Below are positions 7,862-17,711 of a stretch of 55,087 nt of DNA, in pieces. The translations under genes and the position numbers were made by a program. Origin of the DNA: Sphingobacteriales bacterium (lineage in GTDB: Bacteria > Bacteroidota > Bacteroidia > Chitinophagales > Chitinophagaceae); contig JAIXSZ010000001.1 of NCBI GenBank assembly GCA_027484425.1, positions 1 to 55,087 of the forward strand, written 5' to 3'. The notes beneath the pieces are model-generated. The model ran no database searches. It was not told where the DNA came from and was given only the letters and a program-made list of their open reading frames with translations. How positions within the stretch are numbered: the first letter of the stretch is position 1; each line of letters opens with the position of its first letter.

Positions 7862-10800
7862 ATGAGAAAATTGTTACCTGTTTATTTGCGTAGTTTAGTT
7901 TTGATGTGTTTTGTATTACTATCTGCACTAGCATCAAAGGCAAACCACATCGTAGGTATGGATTTGAGTTATGCTTGGGTCTCAGGCAATACATACCGTA
8001 TCACCTTGGTTGCTTATGGTGATTGTGGTGTGGCCACTCCCGACTTAAGTGTAGCATCTCCACAAATTTGTATCTACAATGGAAATACATCTGTTGGTAA
8101 TATCAATCTAACTATAGTGCCACCCGCTACAGGAACTGAGATTACACCTGTTTGCCCTGCAAGTATTGGGTCCACTACTTGTTCGGGTGGTACCATACCA
8201 GGTGTAAAGCGTTATGTATATTCTGGAACATACACTTTACCAACTACATCCCGAAACTGGCGTTTCATTTTTAATGGGAGTATGAGCGGAAGTTCTGCAG
8301 GAAGGGCATCTACTATTACGAACACAACTGGGGTAACCGTAATGCAGTTGATAGATTCGCTAGATAATCGTTTTGTAAACAACTCAAGTCCGGTGTTAAC
8401 AGTACCTCCTACACCTTATTTCTGTTTGAATAATCCCAATACGTATAACCCAGGTGGTGTAGATCCAGATGGAGATAGTTTGGTGTTTACATTAGTGAGA
8501 GGAAGAGTTGCTTCTAGCAACTGTGGTAATATAGGTACAGGTAGTTCTCAGGTAAATTATACATCTGCATTCGAAGCTTGGCCAGGTACTCCAATTTCTG
8601 CTACTACACCAGTAAGAGTGGCAACAGGTGATTTTTCTTTTAATGCTACAAATGGTCAAGTTGATTTCAATCCAAATTTTAACCAGATTGCATTGGTAGT
8701 ATATAACGTAAAAGAATACAGAGGAGACTCAGTAGTAGGTACTAGCCAACGTGAGATGACTTTTTTGGTGCAGCCATGCACAGTTACCCCTCCTACAGGA
8801 GTTATTTCTTCTCCAGTAAATGGTGCCATTACAGGTCCAACTTCGTTTCAAGTATGTGCTGGAACTGGACCATTCAGTTTTCATATTTTACCTACAAGTC
8901 CTGACCCATTACTTAATATAAAAGTCACTGCTGCGGGAATTCCTGCTGGCGCAACTTTCAATGTTATTAATGATAGCACCCCAAATCCTGATGCTACTTT
9001 CTCTTGGACATCTACTTCTGTTGCGCCAGGTTTATATACCATTTTCGTAACTTTCAAGGATGATCAGTGTCCTATCTCTGGTACTAACACTATTGCTTAT
9101 TCGATAACGATCAACTCGCTGGCCGATATTGCTGGAACTGGTGTTTTGTGCGAAGGATCAACTACAACCCTTTCCAATACTACATCTGGAGGGTCTTGGA
9201 GTAGTAGTAATACTGCTATTGCTACCGTAGGATCCGGTACTGGTGTAGTTACTGGTGTGGCAGGAGGTACTGCAACCATTTCTTATTCTGTTGGTGCTTG
9301 TTTCAAGACAACAGTGGTCACAGTTAATCCGCAGCCTAGTGCTTTTACAGGGTCATTGGCACTCTGCGTGGGTCTAACTACAACCCTTAATTCCACTCCA
9401 GCAGGTGGTGCCTGGACAAGTGCTAACTTAGCTGTAGCCACGGTAGGTGCAGCAACTGGCATAGTTACTGGCATATCTGCAGGTACCGCAGATATTAGTT
9501 ATACCCAACCAGTTACAGGATGTGTAAGGGTAGGTACGGTGACTGTCAATGCATTGCCGGGGGCAATTACAGGTACGCAAACGGTGTGTCAGGGTTCCAC
9601 AACTACATTGGCATCTACTCCAGCTGGAGGTACTTGGAGCGAAGCTTCTCCCAATATTACAGTTAATGCCACAACTGGTGTAGTGACGGGTTTAGTAGCA
9701 GGTACAGCTACCGTTACTTATTCATTAGGTACAGGTTGTACTACTACTGCTGTAGTTACCGTTAATCCGCTCCCCAATGTTATTAACCCAATACCACCTA
9801 CCATTCTTTGTGTAGGCAACACAGCTACGTTTACCAATACTACTCCGGGCGGTGCGTGGAGCAGCAGCAATACCGCTGTTGCCACTATAAGTGCTGGTGG
9901 ATTAGTAACGGCGGTTGCTCCTGGTACCGCCAATATTACCTATACTATTCCTGCCACCGGTTGTTTTATCATAAAAGGTGTAACCGTCAATACCTCTCCA
10001 GCAGCTATTACTCCTGCAAGTGTGGCTGTGTGTACTGGTAGCTCTGTAACGCTGAGCAACACAGTAACAGGTGGCACATGGAGTAGCAGCAATACTGCCC
10101 GTGCCACTGTAGTATCTACTACGGGTGTGGTAACAGGTGTGGTGGGTGCTACTGCCGGTACGGTAAATATCACCTACGCAATAGGCACGTGTACTGCCAT
10201 TAGAGAAGTGACCGTAAATGTGACTCCTGGAGCTATAACAGGCGGTGTAACTTCATTGTGTGTAGGTGATAATACTACCTGGACCAATGCAGCACCTGGT
10301 GGCACGTGGAGCAGCAGCAATGCTGCAGTAGCCACTGTAACAGCGGGTGGTGTAGTAGCGGGTGTATCTTCGGGTACAGCTACAATATCTTATATTATTA
10401 CCGCTACCGGTTGTTTCGTGACACGGGTAGTAACCGTCAATACCTCACCTGCAGCCATAACGCCCGCAAGTGTGGCCGTATGTACAGGCAGCTCTGTAAC
10501 GCTGAGCAACACAGTAACAGGTGGCACATGGAGCAGCAGCAATACAGCCCGTGCCACTGTAGTATCGACTACAGGTGTGGTAACAGGTGTAGTGGGTGCT
10601 ACAGCAGGTACTGTAAACATAACCTATACAGTAGGCACGTGTATTGCCATAAGGGTAGTTACAGTGAATGTGACACCTGGGGCAATTACGGGTGGCTCTG
10701 CATCAATTTGTATAGGTGACAACACTACATGGACAAACGCTACCCCCGGTGGTACATGGAGCAGCAGCAATGTGGCTGTAGCGAGTGTATCTGCAGGTGG

Positions 10801-13800
10801 TGTAGTGAATGGCGTAGCTACTGGTGTGGCAACCATCACATATACCATTAGTGCTACTGGTTGTTTTGTAACAAGAGCTGTTACCGTTAATACAACTCCT
10901 ACTGGTATATCACCTACATTGGGTAATGTATGTGTAGGTACAAGTACTTCATTTACTAATACTACTCCCGGTGGTACTTGGAGCAGTAGCAACACAGCTA
11001 TTGCTACAATAGGTAGCGCTACGGGTGTGGCTACAGGTGTATCTTTCGGTACTGCAAATATTTCTTATTCTATAGGTAGTTGTTTTGCAATTGCTACAGT
11101 GGTAGTAAATACTACACCAGCAGCGATAGCCCCAGCAGGTCCGGTATCTGTATGCGTAGGCAATACTACTACACTTACTAATACTACACCCGGTGGTATT
11201 TGGAGCAGCAGCGCTCCTGCTGTGGCTACTGTAGGCACTGGCGGTGTGGTAACAGGCGTATCATTAGGTACTACTACTATTTCTTATACTGTTGGTAGCT
11301 GTTCTGTTACAAAAGTTGTTTCTGTTGGTGTTACTCCTTCAGCTATATTGCCTTCAGCGCCTACCGTATGTGTGGGGGGTGTAGCAACACTTACCAATAC
11401 TGTACCAGGTGGTACCTGGAGCAGTGGTAACCTTGCTGTTGTTACTGTAGGCAGTAGTACTGGTGTTGTCTCTGGTGTGGCATTAGGCACAGCTGTAGTA
11501 TCCTATTCTATAGGTAGCTGCTTTGCAACTACTATTGTTACGGTTAATTCTTTACCAGCAGCAGGCACCATAACTGGTCCTGCGGTGATATGTGTTACCA
11601 CAACAGGTGCCTACAGCAATCCTACACCAGGCGGTGTGTGGAGTACTGCCAACGGCAATGCAAGCATTACTGCTGGTGGTGTGGCTACAGGTGTATCGGC
11701 TGGGTTAGATACTATTCGTTATTCTGTGACCAATGCATGTGGCACATCTGTTGCTTCTTTTGCTGTCACTGTCAATCCGTTATCTAGTGCTGGTACTATT
11801 ACTGGACCTACCTCTGTTTGTGTATCTGGTCTCATTACACTTTCGGCTTCTGTGCCTGGCGGTGTATGGAGTAGCAGCAATACCAATGCTACTGTAGGAA
11901 GTATAAGTGGCGTGGTAACAGGTGTATTACCTGGGCGCGACACTATCACCTATACTGTGAGCAGTGTATGTGGAGTAGCATCTACCAGTCGTGTTGTAAC
12001 AATCAACGCATTGCCTACTGCAGGCAGTATTACCGGACCACTTACAGTATGTGTGGGCGCCACCATAACTTTAACAGGCACTGTCGCTGGAGGTACATGG
12101 AGTGCTGCTAATGGTAATGCTACAATCAATACTACTACTGGCTTGGTAACTGGTGTAACTGCTGGAACTAATATTATCACTTACACAGTTAGTAACTCAT
12201 GCGGAACCGCTACTACTACTCGTGGTCTTACTGTAAATCCACTGCCTAATGCAGGCACTATAAGTGGTGCAGATAGTGTGTGTATAGCGTCTTCTATTCC
12301 GTTGACAGCATCGGTACCTGGTGGTGTGTGGAGTGCGGGTAATGCTAATGCTACCGTATCGGGTGTTGGGTTAGTAACAGGGGTAAATGCAGGTACTGTG
12401 CCTATTTCCTACACCGTTACGAATGTGTGTGGGGTGACATCTGCTGTTAAAATCATAACCATAGTAGCGCCACCAGTGTCAGGTACTATATCTGGCCCTT
12501 CAGCTGTATGTCTTGGTTCCGGTATAACACTTACTAGTTCTGCGCCTGGCGGTGTGTGGACGTCAAGTAATGCTAATGCTATTGTATCTGGTCCGGGCAT
12601 TATAACAGGTGCGGTAGTAGGTACTTCAGTAATATCATATTCTGTTACTAACCTTTGTGGAACTGCAAATAGTACTCGTACTATTACAGTGAATCCTATA
12701 CCTTCAGTAGCACCCATCACAGGTCCTACTAGTCATTGTGTGGGTTCGTCTATAACACTTGCCAATGCTACACCCGGTGGCAACTGGACAAGTAGTAACA
12801 TGGCCGTAGCTACAGTTGGGTTAACGACAGGTATCGTTAATGGAATTTCTGCTGGTGTTGTCAACATCACTTATACCGTTACAAATGGTTTCGGATGCCC
12901 TGCAAGTGCTATAGCAGTGGACTCAGTATTGGTAGTGCCAATAGTACCTGCGATAGCTGGTAACCCTAATGTATGTTTAGGTGCCACAACTACGCTATCC
13001 AACACTATATCAGGTGGTACATGGAGCAGCAGCAACACAGCTATCATATCAATTAACACGGCCGGTGTGGCAACTGGCTTAGCGCTGGGTACAGCTACAA
13101 TAACTTATACTGTAAACAATATATGCGGCACTACTGTTGTAACCAGAGTACAAACTGTAGCACCATTACCTGCAGTGGCACCGATTACTGGTACTGCTAC
13201 CCAATGTGTGGGCACATCTACTACACTTTCGTCAGCTACTGTTGGCGGAGTTTGGACGTCAGCCGATGTCAGCATTGCAACTGCCGGAGCTGCTACTGGA
13301 GTGATAACCGGTGTATCTGCAGGCATTACCAACATAACTTACACTTTTACTGATGCGATAGGCTGTGCCAATTTTGCAACAATCGCCAATACGGTGCAGG
13401 CACTACCGGTGGTAGCACCTGTTACGGGTACTGCGTCGGTATGTATTGGTAGTAATACCACACTCGCCAATGCTACTCCTGGAGGTACTTGGAGTAGTGC
13501 AGATCCTACGGTAGCTACAATAGGAGCAGCGACTGGTATAATTGCTGGTATAGCTGCTGGTACAAGCACTATTACTTATTCTGTGGCTAATGCATTTGGA
13601 TGTATCGGTATTGCTACTGTCGAAGCTACGGTTAATCCATTGCCGGTTGTAGACCCTATAACGGGTACTGCCTCGGTATGTGTAGGTGCAAATACAACAT
13701 TGTCATCTGCAACAACTGGTGGTGTATGGAGCAGCAGTAATGTTACAATAGCTACTATAGATGCAGCTGGTGATGTGACAGGAGCAGCTGCTGGTACTGT

Positions 13801-15520
13801 TACAATATCTTATGGATTTACTGATGTATTGGGATGTACTGGATTTGCTACTACAGTTGTGACTGTAAACGCACTACCTGTTGTGCCAGCAATAACTGGT
13901 GCTACATCAGTTTGTGTAGGTGCATCAACTACCCTTAGCAACAGTCTTTCTGGCGGAGCATGGAGCTCAGCCGATATTTCAGTGGCTACTGTTACTACAG
14001 CTACAGGTGTTGTAAGTGGTGTAGCAGGTGGTGTAACTGACATTACCTATACTTACACAGATTTACTCGGTTGCTCTGGTATTGCAACCACTCCTATCAC
14101 TGTAAACGCACTGCCCATAGTAGCCCCAATAACAGGAGTTACTAATGTATGTGTAGGTGGTACGGCTACATTGGCTAATGCTACAGCAGGGGGTGTGTGG
14201 AGCAGTAGCAACACTGCAATAGCTACTATAAGCACTGCAGGTGTTGTATCGGGTATAGCAGGGGGTATTGTTACTATCAGTTATTCGGTTACCGATGGTT
14301 TGGGTTGCACAGGTGTAGCTACCACACCAGACACAGTTAATATAGTGCCTGTTGCTACACCCATTACCGGTATACGCAGCGTATGTCTTGGTGGCACCAC
14401 CACACTCAGCAGTGTTGCTGCATTTGGCGTGTGGAGCAGTAGTAACGTATCAGTAGCTACTGTTAGTGCTACTGGTGTTGTTAGTGGTTTGTCAGCAGGT
14501 ACTGCTATCATCACTTACTTTGTTAGCAATCCTTGCGGTTCGGCTACTGATATTGCTATTGTAACAGTTAATCCACTACCGTCTGCAGGTACCATTACAG
14601 CACTCTTTAGTACAGTGTGTGCAGGAGGTGTTACTAACCTCAGTAGCACAGTGCCAGGCGGTGTATGGACAAGCAGCAATTTGTCTGTAGCCACAGTAGA
14701 TGCTTCAACAGGAGTTGTAACGTCTATAGTGCCAGGAACAGCAATTATTACTTACTCAATATCGTCTGCTGGATGCCCCGGTTTCTCTACCTACACACTT
14801 ACTGTGGGGCCAGCTATTCCTGGTTTGGCTGTATTGCCTATAGGCTCTTCATCATTATGTAATGGCAATCCGGTGAACTTGGCTGTGTCGTCTGTTACTC
14901 CAGGTTTATCTTATCAGTGGTTGATAGATGGCAATATAATAGCTGGTGCAACTAATGCAGGATATGTTACTGATACTGTTGGCCTGTATTCAGTGATTGT
15001 AGATAATGGTGTTTGTAGCCAAATACTTGCTGGACCAAATGTGGTGTTCATGCCACGTCCTGTTATAGCTTTTAATGCACCTAATTTGCTGTTTACCGGA
15101 TCTTATGCTACTTATCAGTGGTATCGTAATGGTGTAGCGATAGTGGGTGCTAATAGCAGCGTGATTACCTTGCTTGGCGTAGGTGCATATACTGTAATAG
15201 TAGAAGATGCTAATGGTTGCAGAGATACATCGGCAGTTTACTATGTAACAGGCGGTGGCGGCGGAGGTTCCTCTAGCGTTTCTACTACAAGTGTTGCTGA
15301 GGTTAAGATATTCCCTAACCCCGCAACGTCCATGCTCAGCATAGATGCTCAGGTAAAAGTTACTGCCTTGGTGATGACTATGGATGGCAGAAAAGTAATA
15401 GAGCAGAAAAATGCGACCACTTTAGATATCTCCAAACTATCATCTGGTATTTACATGATAATGGTATACGATGAACAGAATACGCTGTTGAAAACAGCTA
15501 GGTTTACTAAGTCGGAATAG
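7862..15520 (+). CDS. Giant T9SS-exported adhesin with 25 Big-2-like repeats
   Basis: 2552 residues. A signal peptide (ends near ALASKA) leads into the motif NHIVGMDLSYAWVSGNTYRI, typical of the N-terminal region of large gliding-associated Bacteroidota surface proteins (about 28-310). From about residue 420 to 2319 there are 25 consecutive domains of 73-79 residues, each with the pattern (I/V)CxGxxxTLxNxxxGGxWSSxNxxxATV, G(V/I)VxGVxxGTxxIxYxV and a closing TVNxxP linker, which resembles bacterial Ig-like group 2 (Big-2) domains. Each domain carries a Cys in VCVG; domains from about the twelfth on tend to add a second in (A/F)(C/G)CG-type positions. Two Ig-like modules with YQWL/YQWYRNG motifs follow, then a Gly-rich linker (GGGGGGSSS) and a type A T9SS sorting domain (from about 2479, KIFPNPATSMLSID). 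Likely a fibrous surface adhesin or cohesin; binding partner unknown. Confidence 0.93.
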   Translation: MRKLLPVYLRSLVLMCFVLLSALASKANHIVGMDLSYAWVSGNTYRITLVAYGDCGVATPDLSVASPQICIYNGNTSVGNINLTIVPPATGTEITPVCPASIGSTTCSGGTIPGVKRYVYSGTYTLPTTSRNWRFIFNGSMSGSSAGRASTITNTTGVTVMQLIDSLDNRFVNNSSPVLTVPPTPYFCLNNPNTYNPGGVDPDGDSLVFTLVRGRVASSNCGNIGTGSSQVNYTSAFEAWPGTPISATTPVRVATGDFSFNATNGQVDFNPNFNQIALVVYNVKEYRGDSVVGTSQREMTFLVQPCTVTPPTGVISSPVNGAITGPTSFQVCAGTGPFSFHILPTSPDPLLNIKVTAAGIPAGATFNVINDSTPNPDATFSWTSTSVAPGLYTIFVTFKDDQCPISGTNTIAYSITINSLADIAGTGVLCEGSTTTLSNTTSGGSWSSSNTAIATVGSGTGVVTGVAGGTATISYSVGACFKTTVVTVNPQPSAFTGSLALCVGLTTTLNSTPAGGAWTSANLAVATVGAATGIVTGISAGTADISYTQPVTGCVRVGTVTVNALPGAITGTQTVCQGSTTTLASTPAGGTWSEASPNITVNATTGVVTGLVAGTATVTYSLGTGCTTTAVVTVNPLPNVINPIPPTILCVGNTATFTNTTPGGAWSSSNTAVATISAGGLVTAVAPGTANITYTIPATGCFIIKGVTVNTSPAAITPASVAVCTGSSVTLSNTVTGGTWSSSNTARATVVSTTGVVTGVVGATAGTVNITYAIGTCTAIREVTVNVTPGAITGGVTSLCVGDNTTWTNAAPGGTWSSSNAAVATVTAGGVVAGVSSGTATISYIITATGCFVTRVVTVNTSPAAITPASVAVCTGSSVTLSNTVTGGTWSSSNTARATVVSTTGVVTGVVGATAGTVNITYTVGTCIAIRVVTVNVTPGAITGGSASICIGDNTTWTNATPGGTWSSSNVAVASVSAGGVVNGVATGVATITYTISATGCFVTRAVTVNTTPTGISPTLGNVCVGTSTSFTNTTPGGTWSSSNTAIATIGSATGVATGVSFGTANISYSIGSCFAIATVVVNTTPAAIAPAGPVSVCVGNTTTLTNTTPGGIWSSSAPAVATVGTGGVVTGVSLGTTTISYTVGSCSVTKVVSVGVTPSAILPSAPTVCVGGVATLTNTVPGGTWSSGNLAVVTVGSSTGVVSGVALGTAVVSYSIGSCFATTIVTVNSLPAAGTITGPAVICVTTTGAYSNPTPGGVWSTANGNASITAGGVATGVSAGLDTIRYSVTNACGTSVASFAVTVNPLSSAGTITGPTSVCVSGLITLSASVPGGVWSSSNTNATVGSISGVVTGVLPGRDTITYTVSSVCGVASTSRVVTINALPTAGSITGPLTVCVGATITLTGTVAGGTWSAANGNATINTTTGLVTGVTAGTNIITYTVSNSCGTATTTRGLTVNPLPNAGTISGADSVCIASSIPLTASVPGGVWSAGNANATVSGVGLVTGVNAGTVPISYTVTNVCGVTSAVKIITIVAPPVSGTISGPSAVCLGSGITLTSSAPGGVWTSSNANAIVSGPGIITGAVVGTSVISYSVTNLCGTANSTRTITVNPIPSVAPITGPTSHCVGSSITLANATPGGNWTSSNMAVATVGLTTGIVNGISAGVVNITYTVTNGFGCPASAIAVDSVLVVPIVPAIAGNPNVCLGATTTLSNTISGGTWSSSNTAIISINTAGVATGLALGTATITYTVNNICGTTVVTRVQTVAPLPAVAPITGTATQCVGTSTTLSSATVGGVWTSADVSIATAGAATGVITGVSAGITNITYTFTDAIGCANFATIANTVQALPVVAPVTGTASVCIGSNTTLANATPGGTWSSADPTVATIGAATGIIAGIAAGTSTITYSVANAFGCIGIATVEATVNPLPVVDPITGTASVCVGANTTLSSATTGGVWSSSNVTIATIDAAGDVTGAAAGTVTISYGFTDVLGCTGFATTVVTVNALPVVPAITGATSVCVGASTTLSNSLSGGAWSSADISVATVTTATGVVSGVAGGVTDITYTYTDLLGCSGIATTPITVNALPIVAPITGVTNVCVGGTATLANATAGGVWSSSNTAIATISTAGVVSGIAGGIVTISYSVTDGLGCTGVATTPDTVNIVPVATPITGIRSVCLGGTTTLSSVAAFGVWSSSNVSVATVSATGVVSGLSAGTAIITYFVSNPCGSATDIAIVTVNPLPSAGTITALFSTVCAGGVTNLSSTVPGGVWTSSNLSVATVDASTGVVTSIVPGTAIITYSISSAGCPGFSTYTLTVGPAIPGLAVLPIGSSSLCNGNPVNLAVSSVTPGLSYQWLIDGNIIAGATNAGYVTDTVGLYSVIVDNGVCSQILAGPNVVFMPRPVIAFNAPNLLFTGSYATYQWYRNGVAIVGANSSVITLLGVGAYTVIVEDANGCRDTSAVYYVTGGGGGGSSSVSTTSVAEVKIFPNPATSMLSIDAQVKVTALVMTMDGRKVIEQKNATTLDISKLSSGIYMIMVYDEQNTLLKTARFTKSE
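9999..10898 (+). repeat. 450-bp in-frame tandem duplication inside the adhesin gene
   Basis: Two adjacent units of 450 bp, each encoding two Big-2-like domains (76 + 74 residues), are much more alike than any other pair in the array. The longest exact match seen is 44 bp (10040-10083 equals 10490-10533). The differences are mostly third-position changes. Boundaries are approximate. Confidence 0.75.
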
Positions 15521-15543
15521 TTAATAATGTATAAAATAATATC

Positions 15544-15573
15544 AAAAGCCGCACTTTATCTGGTGCGGCTTTT
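15544..15573 (+). terminator. Terminator of the giant adhesin gene
   Basis: Stem AAAAGCCGCAC / GTGCGGCTTTT with an 8-base loop and a T-run, 23 bases after the stop codon. Confidence 0.88.
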
Positions 15574-15592
15574 TTGATGTTTGTATTCCCAC

Positions 15593-15600
15593 TATTTTTG
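15593..15600 (+). promoter_or_regulatory. Candidate -7 box for the AIM24-family gene
   Basis: TATTTTTG fits TAnnTTTG and lies 19 bases before the ATG at 15620. A TTG at 15574-15576 is 16 bases upstream, overlapping the preceding terminator's T-run. Confidence 0.4.
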
Positions 15601-15619
15601 TAACCACAAAACACACTTT

Positions 15620-16408
15620 ATGCTAAATCACGAATTAGATTATCAAATACACGGCGAAGAAATGCAGTTCGTAGAAGTAGAACTTGATCCTCAGGAAACC
15701 GCAATAGCTGAGGCAGGTAGCTTTATGATGATGGACGATGGTATAACCATGGAAACAATATTTGGCGATGGCAGCCAGCAACAAAGCGGCTTGTTAAACA
15801 AGTTGTTTTCGGCTGGCAAAAGATTGCTGGTAGGCGAAAGCTTGTTTATGACTGCTTACACCAATATAGGTTCTGGTAAAAAGAAAGTATCCTTTGCCTC
15901 ACCTTACCCTGGAAAGATAATACCACTCGACTTAAACAGGCTGGGAGGTAAAGTAATATGTCAGAAAGATGCTTTTTTGTGCGCCGCTAAAGGTGTGTCA
16001 ATTGGTATTGAGTTTCAGAAAAAGTTAGGTACTGGTTTGTTTGGAGGTGAAGGGTTTATAATGCAGAAAGTAGAAGGTGATGGAATGGCGTTTGTGCACG
16101 CAGGCGGTCACGTTTTTGAACGTCATCTGATACCTGGCGAAATGCTTAAAGTAGATACCGGGTGTATAGTAGGCTTCACAGCCAATGTGAACTATGATAT
16201 TCAGTTTGTAGGTGGTATAAAGAATACGATTTTTGGTGGAGAAGGCGTGTTTTTCGCCACGCTACGCGGTCCAGGTACTGTATGGCTACAAACATTGCCT
16301 ATAAGCCGTTTGGCAGGCAGAATCCTATCTTATGGTGGGTCTAGGCGCAAGGAGGAAGGCAGCATACTAGGTGGGTTTGGCAATCTACTTGATGGAGATG
16401 GAATATAA
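15620..16408 (+). CDS. TIGR00266 / AIM24 family protein
   Basis: 262 residues from the ATG at 15620. The frame extends 13 codons further, but the candidate promoter lies in that stretch. The protein is a Gly-rich all-beta protein with the patterns [20 protein letters not shown] near the N-terminus, [26 protein letters not shown] in the middle and [25 protein letters not shown] near the end, which define the TIGR00266/AIM24 family. The biochemical role in bacteria is unknown; the yeast relative is a mitochondrial inner-membrane biogenesis factor. No signal peptide or membrane segment is seen. It is a single-gene unit between two strong terminators. Confidence 0.88.
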   Translation: MLNHELDYQIHGEEMQFVEVELDPQETAIAEAGSFMMMDDGITMETIFGDGSQQQSGLLNKLFSAGKRLLVGESLFMTAYTNIGSGKKKVSFASPYPGKIIPLDLNRLGGKVICQKDAFLCAAKGVSIGIEFQKKLGTGLFGGEGFIMQKVEGDGMAFVHAGGHVFERHLIPGEMLKVDTGCIVGFTANVNYDIQFVGGIKNTIFGGEGVFFATLRGPGTVWLQTLPISRLAGRILSYGGSRRKEEGSILGGFGNLLDGDGI

Positions 16409-16427
16409 CGCTAGTCTTTAATAAATA

Positions 16428-16464
16428 AAAAATGGCTGTGAGTGATAAACCCACAGCCATTTTT
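16428..16464. terminator. Bidirectional terminator, AIM24 gene / ilvE
   Basis: A 13-bp perfect stem (AAAAATGGCTGTG and its complement) with an 11-base loop between two convergent genes. Confidence 0.85.
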
Positions 16465-16486
16465 CTATTAGGCATCTTCAAATTGA

Positions 16487-17557
16487 TTATGGACGAACGA
16501 TCCAGTTGTGTGTATCTTCTTTGCGACCGTAACGAATGTCTGACAGTTCTTTTTTAAGCCAGTTTGCAACATCCCATTTTTCAAGTGGAGGTAACTCCAT
16601 CTTATCATCATGGTAGGTAAGAGCATAAATGGGCGCAATAGATGCTGCGGTACCAGTACCAAATGCTTCTTTTAGCAAGCCTGAGTGATGCGCCTCTTGA
16701 ATTTCATTGATGCTTATGTTCCTTTCTTCTACTACTATACCTTTTTCTTGCAATAAGGTTATTACACTGTCGCGAGTTACACCTGCTAGTATAGTGTCTT
16801 GATTGATATCGGGAGTGATAACTTTATCGCCTATTACAAAAAATACGTTCATGGTACCGATTTCTTGCACGTATTTATGCTCAAAACCATCGGTCCACAA
16901 TATTTGATCGTATCCCTTTTCTTTAATCTTCATGGTAGGATACATGCTCATGCCATAGTTGCCGGCAGCCTTGGTATAACCTATACCCCCTGGAAATGCA
17001 CGTACATACTGGTCTTGGACAAATATTGATACTGGTTTGTTGTAGTATGGGCCTGCGGGGCTAGTGATGATTATAAACATGAATTTCTCTGCAGGGCGAA
17101 CACCAATAAACTCATCTACGGCAAACATAAACGGACGGATATATAAAGAAGTATCCTCACCAGTAGGTATCCAGTTGCGGTCCAATTCTACTAGTGTTTT
17201 AATCCCCTCTACAAAAATATCCATTGGCACATCTGGCATAGCCATACGATGCGCAGAGCGGTTCATACGCTTCCAGTTGTCATACGGACGAAAAATCAAT
17301 GGATTGCCATTAGGGTCTTTGTATGCTTTTATTCCCTCAAATATTGCCTGGCCATAATGCATAAATGTGGTAGCTGGGCTCAACGACAAATTGTTGTAAG
17401 GCATGATTTCAGGTTGTTTCCACGCACCATCTTCGTAGTAAGCTACAAGCATATGATCGGAATAATTTTTCCCGAATTGCACGTTAGCTAGATCAACTTC
17501 GTTTATCCTGCTATTTTCTACTTTATTCACTACAAATTCTGATGTGGGAACACTCAT
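16487..17557 (-). CDS. ilvE: Branched-chain amino acid aminotransferase
   Basis: 356 residues, a fold-type IV PLP aminotransferase that interconverts leucine, isoleucine and valine with their 2-oxo acids using glutamate/2-oxoglutarate. The PLP lysine is Lys196 in GGIGYTKAAGNY, and Glu232 is in QEIGTMNVFF. The substrate-side FMHYGQAIFEGIKAYK and LYIRPFMFAVDEFIGV match the long (mitochondrial-like BCAT) branch rather than the short E. coli type. The C-terminal GTGTAASIAPI binds the PLP phosphate. It is cytoplasmic. No other branched-chain pathway gene is nearby, and no clear promoter box was found in the 154-bp divergent gap. Confidence 0.94.
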   Translation of the reverse strand: MSVPTSEFVVNKVENSRINEVDLANVQFGKNYSDHMLVAYYEDGAWKQPEIMPYNNLSLSPATTFMHYGQAIFEGIKAYKDPNGNPLIFRPYDNWKRMNRSAHRMAMPDVPMDIFVEGIKTLVELDRNWIPTGEDTSLYIRPFMFAVDEFIGVRPAEKFMFIIITSPAGPYYNKPVSIFVQDQYVRAFPGGIGYTKAAGNYGMSMYPTMKIKEKGYDQILWTDGFEHKYVQEIGTMNVFFVIGDKVITPDINQDTILAGVTRDSVITLLQEKGIVVEERNISINEIQEAHHSGLLKEAFGTGTAASIAPIYALTYHDDKMELPPLEKWDVANWLKKELSDIRYGRKEDTHNWIVRP

Positions 17558-17587
17558 GATTTACATTTTTTTTAATTCGATATTGCT

Positions 17588-17595
17588 TACTTTTG
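17588..17595 (+). promoter_or_regulatory. Candidate -7 box in the ilvE / 17712 intergenic region
   Basis: TACTTTTG fits TAnnTTTG on the plus strand, 116 bases before the ATG at 17712. No TTG at the expected -33 position, so support is weak. Confidence 0.25.
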
Positions 17596-17711
17596 CGCAA
17601 AGAAACAAAAATTTCTGCGTAATACATCTATGCTGTCACTTCATAATTTGATACTGGATATTTTTTGAATTTGAAGAATATTGATGCTTAGGTTGCCAAA
17701 CACAATTAACT

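Noticed and set aside
9808..11787. Cys/Tyr/Gln-rich plus-strand frames within the adhesin gene
   Set aside because: Out-of-frame reading of the same repeats (GGCAGCAGC-type codons); composition is not protein-like.
9097..14514. Many 60-120 residue open frames on the minus strand, low in stop codons
   Set aside because: They lie opposite the Big-2 repeat array at its repeat period, are rich in Val/Thr/Leu/Pro by reverse reading of Gly/Ser/Thr codons, and have no independent start signals. They are by-products of the repeated codon pattern.
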